A DNA stretch of 30,850 bases from assembly GCA_021323815.1 (NCBI GenBank), contig JAJPKG010000372.1:1-30850 (forward strand), in the 5' to 3' direction. Shown here one piece after another: positions 15,102 to 23,756 of the stretch (position 1 is the stretch's first letter; every line of letters begins with the position of its first letter). A model generated the notes under the pieces. The model saw only the letters and a program-made list of their open reading frames with translations. It was not told where the DNA came from and made no database searches. The stretch comes from Pseudomonadota bacterium. GTDB taxonomy: Bacteria; Chloroflexota; Ktedonobacteria; Ktedonobacterales; JACDGC01. The translations under genes and the position numbers were made by a program.

Positions 15102-16205
15102 CTATGCTGGTACTAGTACTTTTGCCGCAACCAATTCACGCTCCACTATGCGCTGAATTCCCATGCGGAAATGCGCTTCATCGAACTGTTCGGCGTGCAG
15201 GCGCGCGGCGTGCGGTTGCCATGCGATCTGCTGGAACCGCTGGATGGCCCACATGACTGCTTCGGGGGATTGCTCGAAAAAGTGGATACCTGTCACGCCG
15301 TCAACAACGGTTTCAAGCGCCCCACCCTTGCCAAAGGCGATCACCGGTCGCCCGCTCGCCTGGGCTTCGAGCGCGGCGATGCCAAAGTCTTCTTCGCCGC
15401 ATTGCAGTAACACCCGGCAGCGCGCATAGACATCAGGCATCACGGCGTCATCCAACCTGCCGGCAAAGCGCACTGTTGGCCCAGCCATGCGTTCAAGTCG
15501 CGCGCGCTCAGGTCCCACCCCCACCACCAACAAGGGCAGGTTGAGTGCCGTGCAGACTTGCACGGCCAAATCCACCCGTTTGTAGGGATGCAGGTGCGAT
15601 ATCACCAGCAAATATTCGCCGTCAACCAGTTGGGGGAAAAACCGCGTCGTATCAACAATAGGATGCACCACATCGCTGTCACGTTGATAATATCTGGCGA
15701 TGCGCTGTTGCACAGCGGTTGAGTTGGCGATATAAGCCGTCACGCGTCGTGCCGCACGCAGATCCGCCCGCCGGATTTCGCCCAAGATGTATGATAAGAG
15801 CGCACGCGCAATGGGGGAGCGCTGGCGGGCGAGCGTGTCATCCAGTTCGTTCCAGGCATAGCGCAAGGGAGTATGACAATAGCAGATATGCACGCTATCG
15901 GTCACGATCTGGTGCGTGAAACCGCTGCTGCTCGTGATGACCAGATCATAGCCTCTCAAGTTCAGCGAACGGGCGGCCATCGGGTAAAGCGGCAAATAGG
16001 TGCGATAATGACGCAAACTGCCTGGGAGCTTTCCCAAAAAAGAACTCCGCACCGGCAAACCTGCCATCTCTGGTGGCAATCCCCGTTTGGGGGCGATCAG
16101 GGCATAGCAGTCGGCCTGAGGAAACATCTTTGTCAACGCTAGAAAGACCCGCTCACCTCCGCGCAATGTCACCCAATAGTCATGCACCAGTGCGATTTTT
16201 GTCAT
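15102..16205 (-). CDS. GT4 glycosyltransferase, WbaZ/mannosyltransferase-like
   Basis: The start is the ATG at 16205, with GGAG 8 nt upstream; a TTG one codon earlier is less likely. The 367-residue GT-B protein has HDYWVTLRGGERVF at about 9-22, ICYCHTPLRYAWNELDD at about 107-123, a donor-binding half from about 200 (LLVISHLHPYKRVDLAV), and the E-x7-E pair in EEDFGIAALE. The YCHTPLRYAW segment is characteristic of WbaZ-like enzymes that transfer mannose or a related sugar from a nucleotide donor. It is the first gene of the leftward arm, divergent from the initiating transferase. The gap to the fusion gene is 114 nt and holds a GC-rich 7-bp dyad (15006-15031) and a weak promoter-like sequence. 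Confidence 0.9.
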   Translation of the reverse strand: MTKIALVHDYWVTLRGGERVFLALTKMFPQADCYALIAPKRGLPPEMAGLPVRSSFLGKLPGSLRHYRTYLPLYPMAARSLNLRGYDLVITSSSGFTHQIVTDSVHICYCHTPLRYAWNELDDTLARQRSPIARALLSYILGEIRRADLRAARRVTAYIANSTAVQQRIARYYQRDSDVVHPIVDTTRFFPQLVDGEYLLVISHLHPYKRVDLAVQVCTALNLPLLVVGVGPERARLERMAGPTVRFAGRLDDAVMPDVYARCRVLLQCGEEDFGIAALEAQASGRPVIAFGKGGALETVVDGVTGIHFFEQSPEAVMWAIQRFQQIAWQPHAARLHAEQFDEAHFRMGIQRIVERELVAAKVLVPA

Positions 16206-16385
16206 CAACCGATCTCCGCCATCACGCCATTCTTTTGCCCAGCCGACGCGGCGGGCTACCTGGCAAGGGAATGCCCCCTTTTCATATAACGCCGCTGTAC
16301 GGGATGCGTAACAGAAAAGACTGATGAGGCACTGTCTCTTTTGATGGTCTTTGTCGCATGTTAAAAATTGTAAGATTATGCGTTA

Positions 16386-16414
16386 TTGACAACGAAACGC
16401 TTTAGTGATATTTC
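16386..16414 (+). promoter_or_regulatory. Promoter of the rightward glycan arm
   Basis: TTGACA (16386-16391), 17-nt spacer, TATTTC (16409-16414), about 43 nt before the ATG at 16457. The -35 is perfect. The same 250-bp divergent region must also contain the promoter of the leftward arm, where I see only a weak TATATG-type -10. Confidence 0.65.
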
Positions 16415-16456
16415 CTATGGTACGCTTCTCAAATTGGTTCAGGGGATAAGCAAACG

Positions 16457-17170
16457 ATGATGAACTCTCGAAGCTCGTTGGTCGAAACGCTTCCTCGCCA
16501 GGCCATCTCCTCAATGACGGCAGAATCAGCGTCTTTCGCCGTGCAACAGGGATTGCGCGAACCGGGCTGGGCATATCTGGCGGCGAAGCGGTGTCTTGAC
16601 CTGGCATTGGCGCTGCCGTTGCTGCTGGTGTTTGTCATTGCCTTTCTCATCGTGGGCGTTGCACTAATACTCGAAGACGGTTTTCCCATTCTCTATTCCT
16701 GCGAAGCTGTTGGGCTGCGTGGCAAGTCTTTTCGTCTCTATAAATTTCGTTCCATGCGTAAAGACGCGGAAACGTATTTCAGTCGCCACCCTGAGCAGAT
16801 GGCTGAATTTCAGCGCGAGCAGAAGCTGAGGGAAGATCCTCGCGTGCTGCGTGTTGGGCGCATCATCCGCCGAACCAGCATCGATGAGATTCCCCAGGTG
16901 CTGAATGTGCTGCGTGGCGAGATGAGCTTCGTCGGTCCGCGCTATGTGCGGCAAGATGAATTAGAACGCTATGGGACTTTTGGTAACTTGCGCCTGCATA
17001 TGCTTCCTGGTATAACAGGACTCTGGCAGGTGAGTGGACGAAACACCATTCCGTATGAACAGCGCGTTGTTTTTGACCGGACCTATTATTACACGCGCTC
17101 CATCAGGACTGATTTGGCGATTTTGTTCAGGACGATTCCCACCGTGTTATCGCGTCGGGGGGCATTTTGA
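16457..17170 (+). CDS. Initiating phosphoglycosyltransferase (bacterial sugar transferase, WbaP/WcaJ C-terminal type)
   Basis: The enzyme transfers a sugar-1-phosphate from a nucleotide sugar to undecaprenyl phosphate, the first step of lipid-linked glycan synthesis. The 237-residue product is the small monotopic form: one membrane (re-entrant) helix at about 47-72, then the catalytic domain with YKFRSMRKDAE (95-105), RTSIDEIPQVLNVLRGEMSFVGPR (139-162), and LPGITGLWQVSGR (183-195). The Asp-Glu of SIDEIPQ matches the catalytic DE pair. ATG codons at 16457 and 16460 are both possible behind AGGGG. It heads the rightward operon, with the next start 43 nt after its stop. The sugar cannot be told from sequence. 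Confidence 0.93.
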   Translation: MMNSRSSLVETLPRQAISSMTAESASFAVQQGLREPGWAYLAAKRCLDLALALPLLLVFVIAFLIVGVALILEDGFPILYSCEAVGLRGKSFRLYKFRSMRKDAETYFSRHPEQMAEFQREQKLREDPRVLRVGRIIRRTSIDEIPQVLNVLRGEMSFVGPRYVRQDELERYGTFGNLRLHMLPGITGLWQVSGRNTIPYEQRVVFDRTYYYTRSIRTDLAILFRTIPTVLSRRGAF

Positions 17171-17213
17171 TCGCCCGCCTCATGTGCGAATGGCACCTAC
17201 CAGGAGGCAGTTG

Positions 17214-17750
17214 ATGATTTCAGGACCCGCTGAGTTTCCGTTGCGTGTCGTTTATCTCACCCAATCGCCGGGGGACTTCGCATTGGACGTGCCGGCCTAT
17301 GCGCTTGCCCATACGTTGCGCCAGCAAGGTGACGCGTGTTTGGTGGGAGTTGGGAAACTACCGTTGCCCTCGTTGACAGTAGCCAAGGCTGACCGTTACG
17401 GCATCGAGCAAGTGTATTTGCCATTGGAAACGAGGTTTGCCGGATGGCATCCCTTATTGCGCCGGTTTCAGCCGCACATCATTCACTTCGGACCGGATAT
17501 TCCCACTGCAATGAGTCACAAACTGATCAAAACGCTTCATCTGGCGCGTCGTGCGACGGTTATTCTTGAGGATCCCGTGCACCCGTCTCATCTCACGCCG
17601 CAAGACAACGCGATGTGGCATCCTGTGCTTTATTCCACGCCGATCTCCGCGGCATGCTACCAAAGATATCAAGATGCGTTAGCGAAAGCGATGCGCGCCT
17701 ATGGACCCACCTTACTCAATATGCCGGTGGAGAAAGAGGCTGAGATATGA
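17214..17750 (+). CDS. Stand-alone GT-B N-terminal-like domain protein (178 aa)
   Basis: The ATG at 17214 has a perfect AGGAGG 6 nt upstream; earlier in-frame codons overlap the initiating transferase gene and are not used. The product starts LRVVYLTQSPGDFALDVPAYALAHTLRQQGDACLVGVGK, which resembles the first Rossmann strand and helix of GT4 enzymes. It continues with a HIIHFGPDIPTAMSHKLIKTLHLARRATVILEDP segment, the counterpart of the usual 'D-x-x-H-x-H' acceptor-side region. It ends before any donor-binding domain or E-x7-E motif. It overlaps the next gene, a complete GT4, by 4 nt (ATGA), implying fixed stoichiometry. It may be an acceptor-binding partner subunit, a degenerate transferase, or an unrelated Rossmann protein. 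Confidence 0.72.
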   Translation: MISGPAEFPLRVVYLTQSPGDFALDVPAYALAHTLRQQGDACLVGVGKLPLPSLTVAKADRYGIEQVYLPLETRFAGWHPLLRRFQPHIIHFGPDIPTAMSHKLIKTLHLARRATVILEDPVHPSHLTPQDNAMWHPVLYSTPISAACYQRYQDALAKAMRAYGPTLLNMPVEKEAEI

Positions 17751-18931
17751 CGCGCATTCGCGTTTTAGAATTGGTGGGCAACGGTGAAGGCGGCGGAACG
17801 AAATGTGTGGCGCGCCTCGTTCGTCATCTGGATCCGGCGCGTTTTGAGATTACCGTCGTCGCGCCCGAAGCGAAGTGGCTCGCTGAGATCTGCACGCAAT
17901 TCGGAGCCACCTATCATCCCTTGCCTCTCTTAAATAGCCGGGTTGATGCTAGGCTGGTTGCCAGGCTGGACGAGATTGTGCGTGACAGCCAACCCGATAT
18001 TATCAACGCGCATGGAACACGTGCCGCATGGTTCACCTTACGCGCGCTCGCCAGGCATGAGCCTCGCCCGGCCTTGATGTATAGCGAGCATCTCTTCTCA
18101 TATGATGCCCGCACTGGCGCTCAACGCCTGCCCTGGATGGCGATTGAACGTTTCATTTGCCGCAGGGCGGATGCGCTGGCGACATCATGCGGCGCGAACG
18201 CCCAATTTGCGGAATCACGCGGCTGGGTGAGGCCAGATCAGATCGCCATGCGCCATTATGGGATTGAACTCGATGTTTTCAAAGAACAGGCTGCGCAGGC
18301 GATGTCGCGGCAAGAACTCGGCTTCGCCACAAATGACCTGCTGATTGGAACCGTTGCTCGGCTTGTTCCCCAGAAAGGGATGCGCTACTGGCTCGATGCG
18401 GCGGCGTTGGTTGCACGCGATCTGCCAGATGCCCGCTTCGTCATCATTGGGGATGGGGAGCTACGCGCCTCGTTAGAGCGTCAGGCACACCATTTGGGCA
18501 TCAGTCGGCGCGTCAGTTTTCTGGGGGCAAGCGAAACACCCTGGCGCATCCTGGCGGCTTGTGATTTTGTCGCGTTCTCTTCCCTCTATGAGGGTCTGCC
18601 CCAAACAGGCATCGAAGCGCTGGCGGCGGGCGTTCCCCTCGTCGCAACGCGTATGAAGGGAACCGAGGAGATCATTCGCGACGGCTGGAATGGCTTGCTG
18701 GTGCCGACCCGCGATTCGCGTGGACTCGCCCATGGGATGCTGCGCCTTGCGCGAGATCCGGCATTGCGCGCTCAGATGCACGCTGTCGGGCCTGATTCCG
18801 TCAAGGAATATCGTACCGAGATCATGATCGATCGCTTTCGCCAAGCTTATGAGCGCCTCTACGCAGAGTTCCATCAGGATGCGCGCGTAGCAGTAGCTGT
18901 GAGCGCCGTTTCAGTGACGCGGTCAGAATAA
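17747..18931 (+). CDS. GT4 family glycosyltransferase
   Basis: The 394-residue GT-B enzyme starts RIRVLELVGNGEGGGTKCVARLVRHL, with the Gly-rich donor/acceptor loop of the family. INAHGTRAAW follows at about 86-95, the donor half starts at about 200 (IGTVARLVPQKGMRYWLDAAAL), and EGLPQTGIE gives the E-x7-E pair. The start overlaps the upstream half-domain gene by 4 nt. The 46 nt after it hold only the ribosome site of the GT39 gene, so the operon continues. It adds a sugar to the growing lipid-linked unit on the cytoplasmic face. Sugar and linkage are not predictable. Confidence 0.9.
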   Translation: MTRIRVLELVGNGEGGGTKCVARLVRHLDPARFEITVVAPEAKWLAEICTQFGATYHPLPLLNSRVDARLVARLDEIVRDSQPDIINAHGTRAAWFTLRALARHEPRPALMYSEHLFSYDARTGAQRLPWMAIERFICRRADALATSCGANAQFAESRGWVRPDQIAMRHYGIELDVFKEQAAQAMSRQELGFATNDLLIGTVARLVPQKGMRYWLDAAALVARDLPDARFVIIGDGELRASLERQAHHLGISRRVSFLGASETPWRILAACDFVAFSSLYEGLPQTGIEALAAGVPLVATRMKGTEEIIRDGWNGLLVPTRDSRGLAHGMLRLARDPALRAQMHAVGPDSVKEYRTEIMIDRFRQAYERLYAEFHQDARVAVAVSAVSVTRSE

Positions 18932-18977
18932 GCTCTCATCGGCCTAACGTTTTGGTGTTGCTAGGAAGGGACTTTCG

Positions 18978-21062
18978 ATGTCTATTTCCGCTCAAGATAC
19001 AGTGGTTCTATCAACCATCCGTGAGCCGGATATGGCAACCCCCGCTCAAAAACGCCGTTTGCAACAAAATCGGTGGGAAATCGCAAGCATCGTTAGTATC
19101 CTGGCATTAGCAACCTTCTTGGATTTCTATCATGTGACGCGCAATGGGTTGGGCAATAATTATTATGCCATCGGCGTCAAAAGCATGATGCTCAACTGGC
19201 ATAATTTCTTGTACGTTTCATTTGATCCAGGCGGATATATCTCCATCGACAAACCCCCTTTGGGGCTGTGGTTGCAAGTGATCAGCGCTAAAATCTTTGG
19301 CTTCAACGGCTTTGCCTTGATTCTCCCCGAAGCGTTAAGTGGCGTTGTTTCCGTCTGGCTGCTCTATTGCCTTGTGCGACGCGCGTTTGGCCCCGTTCCG
19401 GCACTGGCATCTGCCGGTTTGCTGGCGATCTCTCCCGTCAACGTCGTTTCGAATCGCGATTCGATCGTAGAAAGCCCCCTGGTGATGGTACTCCTGGTGG
19501 CCACCTGGGCGGTATTGCGCGCTACCGAAAACGGCGACTGGAAATGGTTGAGCCTGGGTGCGGTGCTGATCGGTCTGGCTTTCAACATCAAGATGCTGGA
19601 AGCGTTTCTGATCGTGCCATCCCTGGCGGCGGTCTATTTCTGCGGCTTGGCAAATACATCTTGGAAGAAAAAGCTCGCACATCTTTATTTAGGTGCCATG
19701 ATCATGCTGGCGGTATCATTCTCCTGGGCAGGGATCGTCAATCTGACGCCGCCGGATCAACGGCCATACATCGGCTCTACCACTACAAACACCATCACTG
19801 ATTTGATTTTCAATTATAATGGCTTTGGTCGTTATTCCACGAAGAGCGGGAAAACACAGCAAGGTACCAGCCAATCTGCGCTCCCCGGACCGTTGGCCGT
19901 TTTCAATCCCACCTTACCAATTGAAGATCAAGGCTATCCTGGTCCCCTGCGGCTGATCCAACCAGAGTTGGGTGGGCAAGCCGGCTGGTTTGTGCCGTTG
20001 GCGCTGCTTGGTTTGCTCAGTTCCATTTGGCAGGTGCATCCATGTACCTGGTACCGGCAGGGCAAGTGGCGCGCGCTGACAGCGACAGAGCGACAATTCT
20101 TCTTGTGGACGAGCTGGTTTGCGATCATGGCCTATATCTTCAGTTTTGCCGGTCACATGAATGCATATTACCTTGCCATCCTGGCACCGGCGGTCGCCGC
20201 ATTGGGGGGGATCGGGTTCGTTGGTATGTGGCGTGATTTCGGCGTGCGCTCATGGCGTGGCAGCCTGTTGATTTGGGCACTGCTGGCCTCGCTGGCTGAA
20301 CAATTCATCATTTTGCGGGTCTATCCGCCGGTGAACGCCAATCTCGCTCTCTACATCTCGGTGCTTTCGCTTGCGGCGATTGTTTGTATGGCACTGAAAT
20401 GGTGGCTTGCCCGGCGCGCCGCGTCGCAAGATACGGCTCTTCTCAAGCGGGCACAGATGTTGCGTGGGCAATCACCTGGGCGGCTCGGTTTCACCTTGCT
20501 CTCGCTGGGTGTGGTTACGGCGCTGTTGTGTCTGGCCCCTGCCTTGTGGACATTCGACTCACTGCGTTCTGTCAATGCGGGCGCATTCCCCCTGGCCGGT
20601 ACTGGTCGCACAGGGGATCCTCTGATGCAACCACCGCACGCTGATCCGCTTTTGCTGACCTATCTGCGCCAGCACAGGACTCGGACATTCTTTTTGCTTG
20701 GCACCCTCACGGCTGACTCTGCGGAAGGCATCATCAACGACACAAATGCTCCTGTCATGGCTTTCGGCGGCTGGTCGGGAGGCGATCCAACATTGACGCC
20801 GGGGGCGCTGTCGGAAATGCTCGTGGAGCAACAGATTCGCTATTTTCTGCTGCCATCTGCGAATCTGATGCCATCTCAAGTGGCGGTGTTGTATCCACGT
20901 GTCAAGACATTTGAGCAGCATTACAACACCTATATGACCCGGTGGATCGTCCAACATTGCATGCCGGTGCCGCCACAGCAGTGGAGCGCGAGTAGCGACA
21001 AATCCACCAGCATCAATCCGCTGCAACTGTTTGACTGTGCATCGCCACCAGCCTTGCAATGA
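18978..21062 (+). CDS. GT39-type membrane glycosyltransferase (ArnT/PMT/YkcB-like)
   Basis: The 694-residue product begins with a short cytoplasmic part. The first helix at about 33-52 is followed by the external loop with FDPGGYISIDKPPLGLWLQ (82-100), the acidic loop that carries the catalytic Asp in GT39/GT83 enzymes. Some 10 more helices follow and then an external C-terminal domain (about 520-694) with the FGGWSGGDPTLTPGALSEML segment typical of YkcB-like proteins. These enzymes use polyprenyl-phosphate sugars and act on the outer face of the membrane. GGAAGGGA lies 6 nt upstream of the ATG at 18978. The next gene begins 16 nt past its stop, so it stays in the rightward glycan operon and could decorate the exported glycan. 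Confidence 0.9.
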   Translation: MSISAQDTVVLSTIREPDMATPAQKRRLQQNRWEIASIVSILALATFLDFYHVTRNGLGNNYYAIGVKSMMLNWHNFLYVSFDPGGYISIDKPPLGLWLQVISAKIFGFNGFALILPEALSGVVSVWLLYCLVRRAFGPVPALASAGLLAISPVNVVSNRDSIVESPLVMVLLVATWAVLRATENGDWKWLSLGAVLIGLAFNIKMLEAFLIVPSLAAVYFCGLANTSWKKKLAHLYLGAMIMLAVSFSWAGIVNLTPPDQRPYIGSTTTNTITDLIFNYNGFGRYSTKSGKTQQGTSQSALPGPLAVFNPTLPIEDQGYPGPLRLIQPELGGQAGWFVPLALLGLLSSIWQVHPCTWYRQGKWRALTATERQFFLWTSWFAIMAYIFSFAGHMNAYYLAILAPAVAALGGIGFVGMWRDFGVRSWRGSLLIWALLASLAEQFIILRVYPPVNANLALYISVLSLAAIVCMALKWWLARRAASQDTALLKRAQMLRGQSPGRLGFTLLSLGVVTALLCLAPALWTFDSLRSVNAGAFPLAGTGRTGDPLMQPPHADPLLLTYLRQHRTRTFFLLGTLTADSAEGIINDTNAPVMAFGGWSGGDPTLTPGALSEMLVEQQIRYFLLPSANLMPSQVAVLYPRVKTFEQHYNTYMTRWIVQHCMPVPPQQWSASSDKSTSINPLQLFDCASPPALQ

Positions 21063-21078
21063 GAGGAAACCTCATAGA

Positions 21079-23109
21079 ATGAACGAACCTACAAGGCCGC
21101 CGCTCACGCCAATGCCGACCGAGAGCGATTCCCCAACGGCACAGTTAAGTGAGCTGCCGACGCGAATGCTATCTGCTGTTCCACCGCCATCCAAAACGAC
21201 GAAACAACCGGTGCATCCGCGCATCATCATTGCTATTGTGCTGGTGTCGGCGCTGCTCGTTATCGCGATTCCTTCCAGTGTACTCGCCTATAGCACCTAT
21301 AGCAGTGTCAAATCGCTGGCTTTGGACGGCGTGCGCCACCTTGAAGCCATCAAGAGCAAATTGCCAGCCGGCAACGCTGACTTTGGCAAGCTTTTCGACA
21401 GCGCGACCATCGCCGCCTTGCAGCCTGACATTCAGGCGGCGCAGAACGATTTCACGCGCTTGAATGATGAATTGAACCAGTCGCCGATCATTGGGCTTGC
21501 TGGCGCGCTGCCCGGACTGAGTGGCAAAGTGAGCGCCGTCCGTCACCTCGCGCACATGGGACTTGACCTCACCCAGATCGCGGCCTTGCTGATGCAGGTT
21601 GCGAGAACCCTCGACGGCATCTTGCATCGCTCGCCATTGAACGCGAGTGTTCCGTTCTTAACCGTTACTGATCTGAGTCAGCTTTCCGCGACGATGGATG
21701 CGTTTTCGCCCCTGATCGCGGATATCAGCATGCAGGCGCATGGCGCGAATCTGGGGTCGCTCCTTTCCGCCAGCCAGCAGGCGCTGCTGAACAAACTCCT
21801 CGCCGATTTACCGAAGATCCAGAGCGCGCTGGCGACCGCGCGCCAATTCATGAAGGTTGCACCTGCCGCCCTGGGATTGACCGCGCCGGTGACGTATCTG
21901 GTGGTGGCGATGGACCGCAGCGAGCTGCGCGCCAGTGGCGGATTTCAGGGCAATTATGCGCTTGCCACCGTCAAAGACGGGCGCCTGACCGGCACACTCA
22001 AACTTACCGATAGCTACCTGCTGGATCGCCATGACAACGGCTGTTGGAATTGGAATTCATCTGCCCCTGCCCGCTATCAATCGTGGTGGATCTATGGCTG
22101 CTGGGGGCTGCGTGATGCCAATTTGTCCGCAGACTTTCCCACGACCGCACGCATGTCGTTACAACTCTTCTCTGAAGAAGGCGGCGGCCAGGCGCAGGGC
22201 ATGATCGCCATCACGCCGCAGATCATCCAGCAGATGCTTGATATAACAGGGCCGATTTACATCGGCTATGGCTATAACGTCACTGTCACGGCGGGGAATC
22301 TCGAAGCGACCATCCATCGCTTTCAAGAGCACTACACCGGCCAGGGCGGAACTGATTTGCCGCCGCCTGATCAACTTTCATCAACACGCAAACGGTTCAC
22401 CGCGTTGCTTGGTCGCGCGCTGCAAGATCGATTGCATTCCCTGCCTCAAAGCAAGCTGATATCACTGGCTCGCCAAGCACTCGACGATCTTAAGACTAAA
22501 GATATTCAGATCTACTCAGCCAATTCAACGGTGGAGCAGTTCTTGACGGCGCAGCATGTGGATTCGACGATGCAACGGGGACCAGGTGACGGCCTGTTTG
22601 TCGTGGATACGAACCTTTCCGGCAAGCAAAACACGTTTGTGCAGGAACAGATTGCTGACACGGTGCAGCTTGGCGATGACGGCTCGGCGCTGCACAGCCT
22701 CAAGCTAACCTATAATTTTGTCAATCCCACCAATGCGCCAACCTATCCAAACTTTCCCGGCTATCGCGATTATCTGCGGGTTTATGTGCCAGCGGGAAGC
22801 ACACTGCTGAGCAGTGACACTGCCGGGATCGGCGCATTGACCAGCGATGAACCGCAGCGCGCGATGTGGGGCGGATTCGTCTACGTTTATCAAAACGCGG
22901 GGCCGCTCACCATCACGTTGCGGTGGCGCGTGCCAGGGGTCGTCAAAGGAGGATTGTACCAGTACGCCATTCAAAAGCAGGCGGGCAACCACATCACCGT
23001 CACGCTGATTATTCAACGTGGCGATCCGGCCAAAACGCTGCTGAGCTATGCTACGCCGGCCAAGCAAACGTTTGACCAAGATAAGCAGTTCAGCATCACA
23101 AACACATAA
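21079..23109 (+). CDS. DUF4012 membrane-anchored protein (second paralogue)
   Basis: The start at 21079 is placed after the GT39 stop, behind a weak GAGAGG; an earlier in-frame ATG overlaps the upstream gene. The 676-residue product has a Pro/Thr-rich cytoplasmic N-terminus, one helix at about 49-70 and a large external part. Two clear core motifs are DRSELRASGGFQGNYALATVKDG and WGLRDANLSADFPTTARMSLQLFSEEGGGQAQGMIAITPQIIQQML, the classic DUF4012 signature. The C-terminus is beta-rich (ITLRWRVPGVVKGGLYQYAIQKQAG). It is last in the rightward arm, while its paralogue is last in the leftward arm beyond the Wzy-GT4-Wzx fusion. Such placement hints at a late step outside the membrane, for example attachment of the glycan, which is inference. 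Confidence 0.88.
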   Translation: MNEPTRPPLTPMPTESDSPTAQLSELPTRMLSAVPPPSKTTKQPVHPRIIIAIVLVSALLVIAIPSSVLAYSTYSSVKSLALDGVRHLEAIKSKLPAGNADFGKLFDSATIAALQPDIQAAQNDFTRLNDELNQSPIIGLAGALPGLSGKVSAVRHLAHMGLDLTQIAALLMQVARTLDGILHRSPLNASVPFLTVTDLSQLSATMDAFSPLIADISMQAHGANLGSLLSASQQALLNKLLADLPKIQSALATARQFMKVAPAALGLTAPVTYLVVAMDRSELRASGGFQGNYALATVKDGRLTGTLKLTDSYLLDRHDNGCWNWNSSAPARYQSWWIYGCWGLRDANLSADFPTTARMSLQLFSEEGGGQAQGMIAITPQIIQQMLDITGPIYIGYGYNVTVTAGNLEATIHRFQEHYTGQGGTDLPPPDQLSSTRKRFTALLGRALQDRLHSLPQSKLISLARQALDDLKTKDIQIYSANSTVEQFLTAQHVDSTMQRGPGDGLFVVDTNLSGKQNTFVQEQIADTVQLGDDGSALHSLKLTYNFVNPTNAPTYPNFPGYRDYLRVYVPAGSTLLSSDTAGIGALTSDEPQRAMWGGFVYVYQNAGPLTITLRWRVPGVVKGGLYQYAIQKQAGNHITVTLIIQRGDPAKTLLSYATPAKQTFDQDKQFSITNT

Positions 23110-23135
23110 CGCTCTGGCCATTCTTCTTCATCCGC

Positions 23136-23163
23136 TTGACTTACAAGCAAATGATGATACAGT
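23136..23163 (+). promoter_or_regulatory. Promoter of the small two-helix protein
   Basis: TTGACT (23136-23141), 16-nt spacer, TACAGT (23158-23163), 33 nt before the GTG start. It separates this gene from the glycan operon. Confidence 0.65.
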
Positions 23164-23196
23164 AAGGCCAATTCCCCCGAAAGAGGAGTTCGCAAA

Positions 23197-23388
23197 GTGG
23201 ATAACAAAGTCATCGGCGGTGCCATCACCGCTTTGGGCGTCCTCGGCGCTTTGCTGGGCCTGTATCTTTTTGATTTCGGTGCAGGCGAGCTGCATATCAA
23301 GCGTCTGATCGCTGCTCTCGTCCTCGGCGCGATCTTCGTCGCCGTTGGCATTTTTGTGGCGATGCGCCCCACAAAAGCCGCTGCATAG
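23197..23388 (+). CDS. Small two-helix membrane protein (63 aa)
   Basis: The GTG start at 23197 is fixed by GAGGAG 8 nt upstream and a clear promoter. The product begins MDNKVIGGAITALGVLGALLGLYLF, has a short loop (DFGAGELHIKR), a second helix (LIAALVLGAIFVAVGIFVAM) and a short basic end. It fits a helical hairpin in the membrane. Such peptides often serve as regulators or accessory subunits, but I do not recognise this one. The stop is followed by a seven-T run without a strong stem. Confidence 0.75.
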   Translation: MDNKVIGGAITALGVLGALLGLYLFDFGAGELHIKRLIAALVLGAIFVAVGIFVAMRPTKAAA

Positions 23389-23408
23389 TTTTTTTGCTCA
23401 CTGCAATC

Positions 23409-23600
23409 TCAGACCAAGCAACGAGTGTTGAAAGGCACCATTGCTTGTTGGGTCGGGATCTGCCACTGGCAGCCCGTGCGTTGCTGATGCCAGAGAGCAT
23501 TCAGGATTCTGCCTGCCCGGCGTGGGCATCCCCCTCGCTGAGCAGGCAGAATCCGCGGTTCCACATCGATCAGATCGCTGGAATACACTGGTTCGGGCAT
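23409..23600 (-). pseudogene. Decayed IS5-type transposase fragment
   Basis: Read leftward the frame gives MPEPVYSSDLIDVEPRILPAQ-like text and then RILNALWHQQRTGCQWQIP. It resembles the N-terminus of IS5/IS427-group transposases, whose usual text is 'YpSDLTDaeW..i.plLP...rGgRPrk.dlReilNailY.lRTGCQWr.LP'. The Trp, the middle of the RGGRP segment and everything after about residue 60 are lost or altered, and the frame stops. No terminal repeats or target duplication are visible. The remaining intergenic space (23601-23756) holds a CCGTATACGG palindrome near 23700 but no gene. Confidence 0.55.
23504..23553. repeat. 13-bp inverted repeat inside the transposase remnant
   Basis: GGATTCTGCCTGC (23504-23516) and its exact complement (23541-23553) flank a 24-nt GC-rich loop. 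Within the remnant it duplicates, in inverted form, the codons of the RILP and RILN segments. Confidence 0.6.
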
Positions 23601-23756
23601 GATGGCTATCCTTGAAGCAAGGGGAACACTCCTCCTTCCTCCTCAGTCCACCACTTTAACGCATAGCACTTCCCTCGTTGAAATCAGACCCTTCGCTTCC
23701 GTATACGGACGAGATCGTCATTCAGACGAGGGATGATGACCATTGTGGTATAGTCG

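Noticed and set aside
4513..15116. Octamer GGTACTAG at 4513, 8903 and 15109 as a shared regulatory site
   Set aside because: Three copies are only slightly more than chance for 31 kb on two strands, and the third lies inside the coding end of the GT4 gene.
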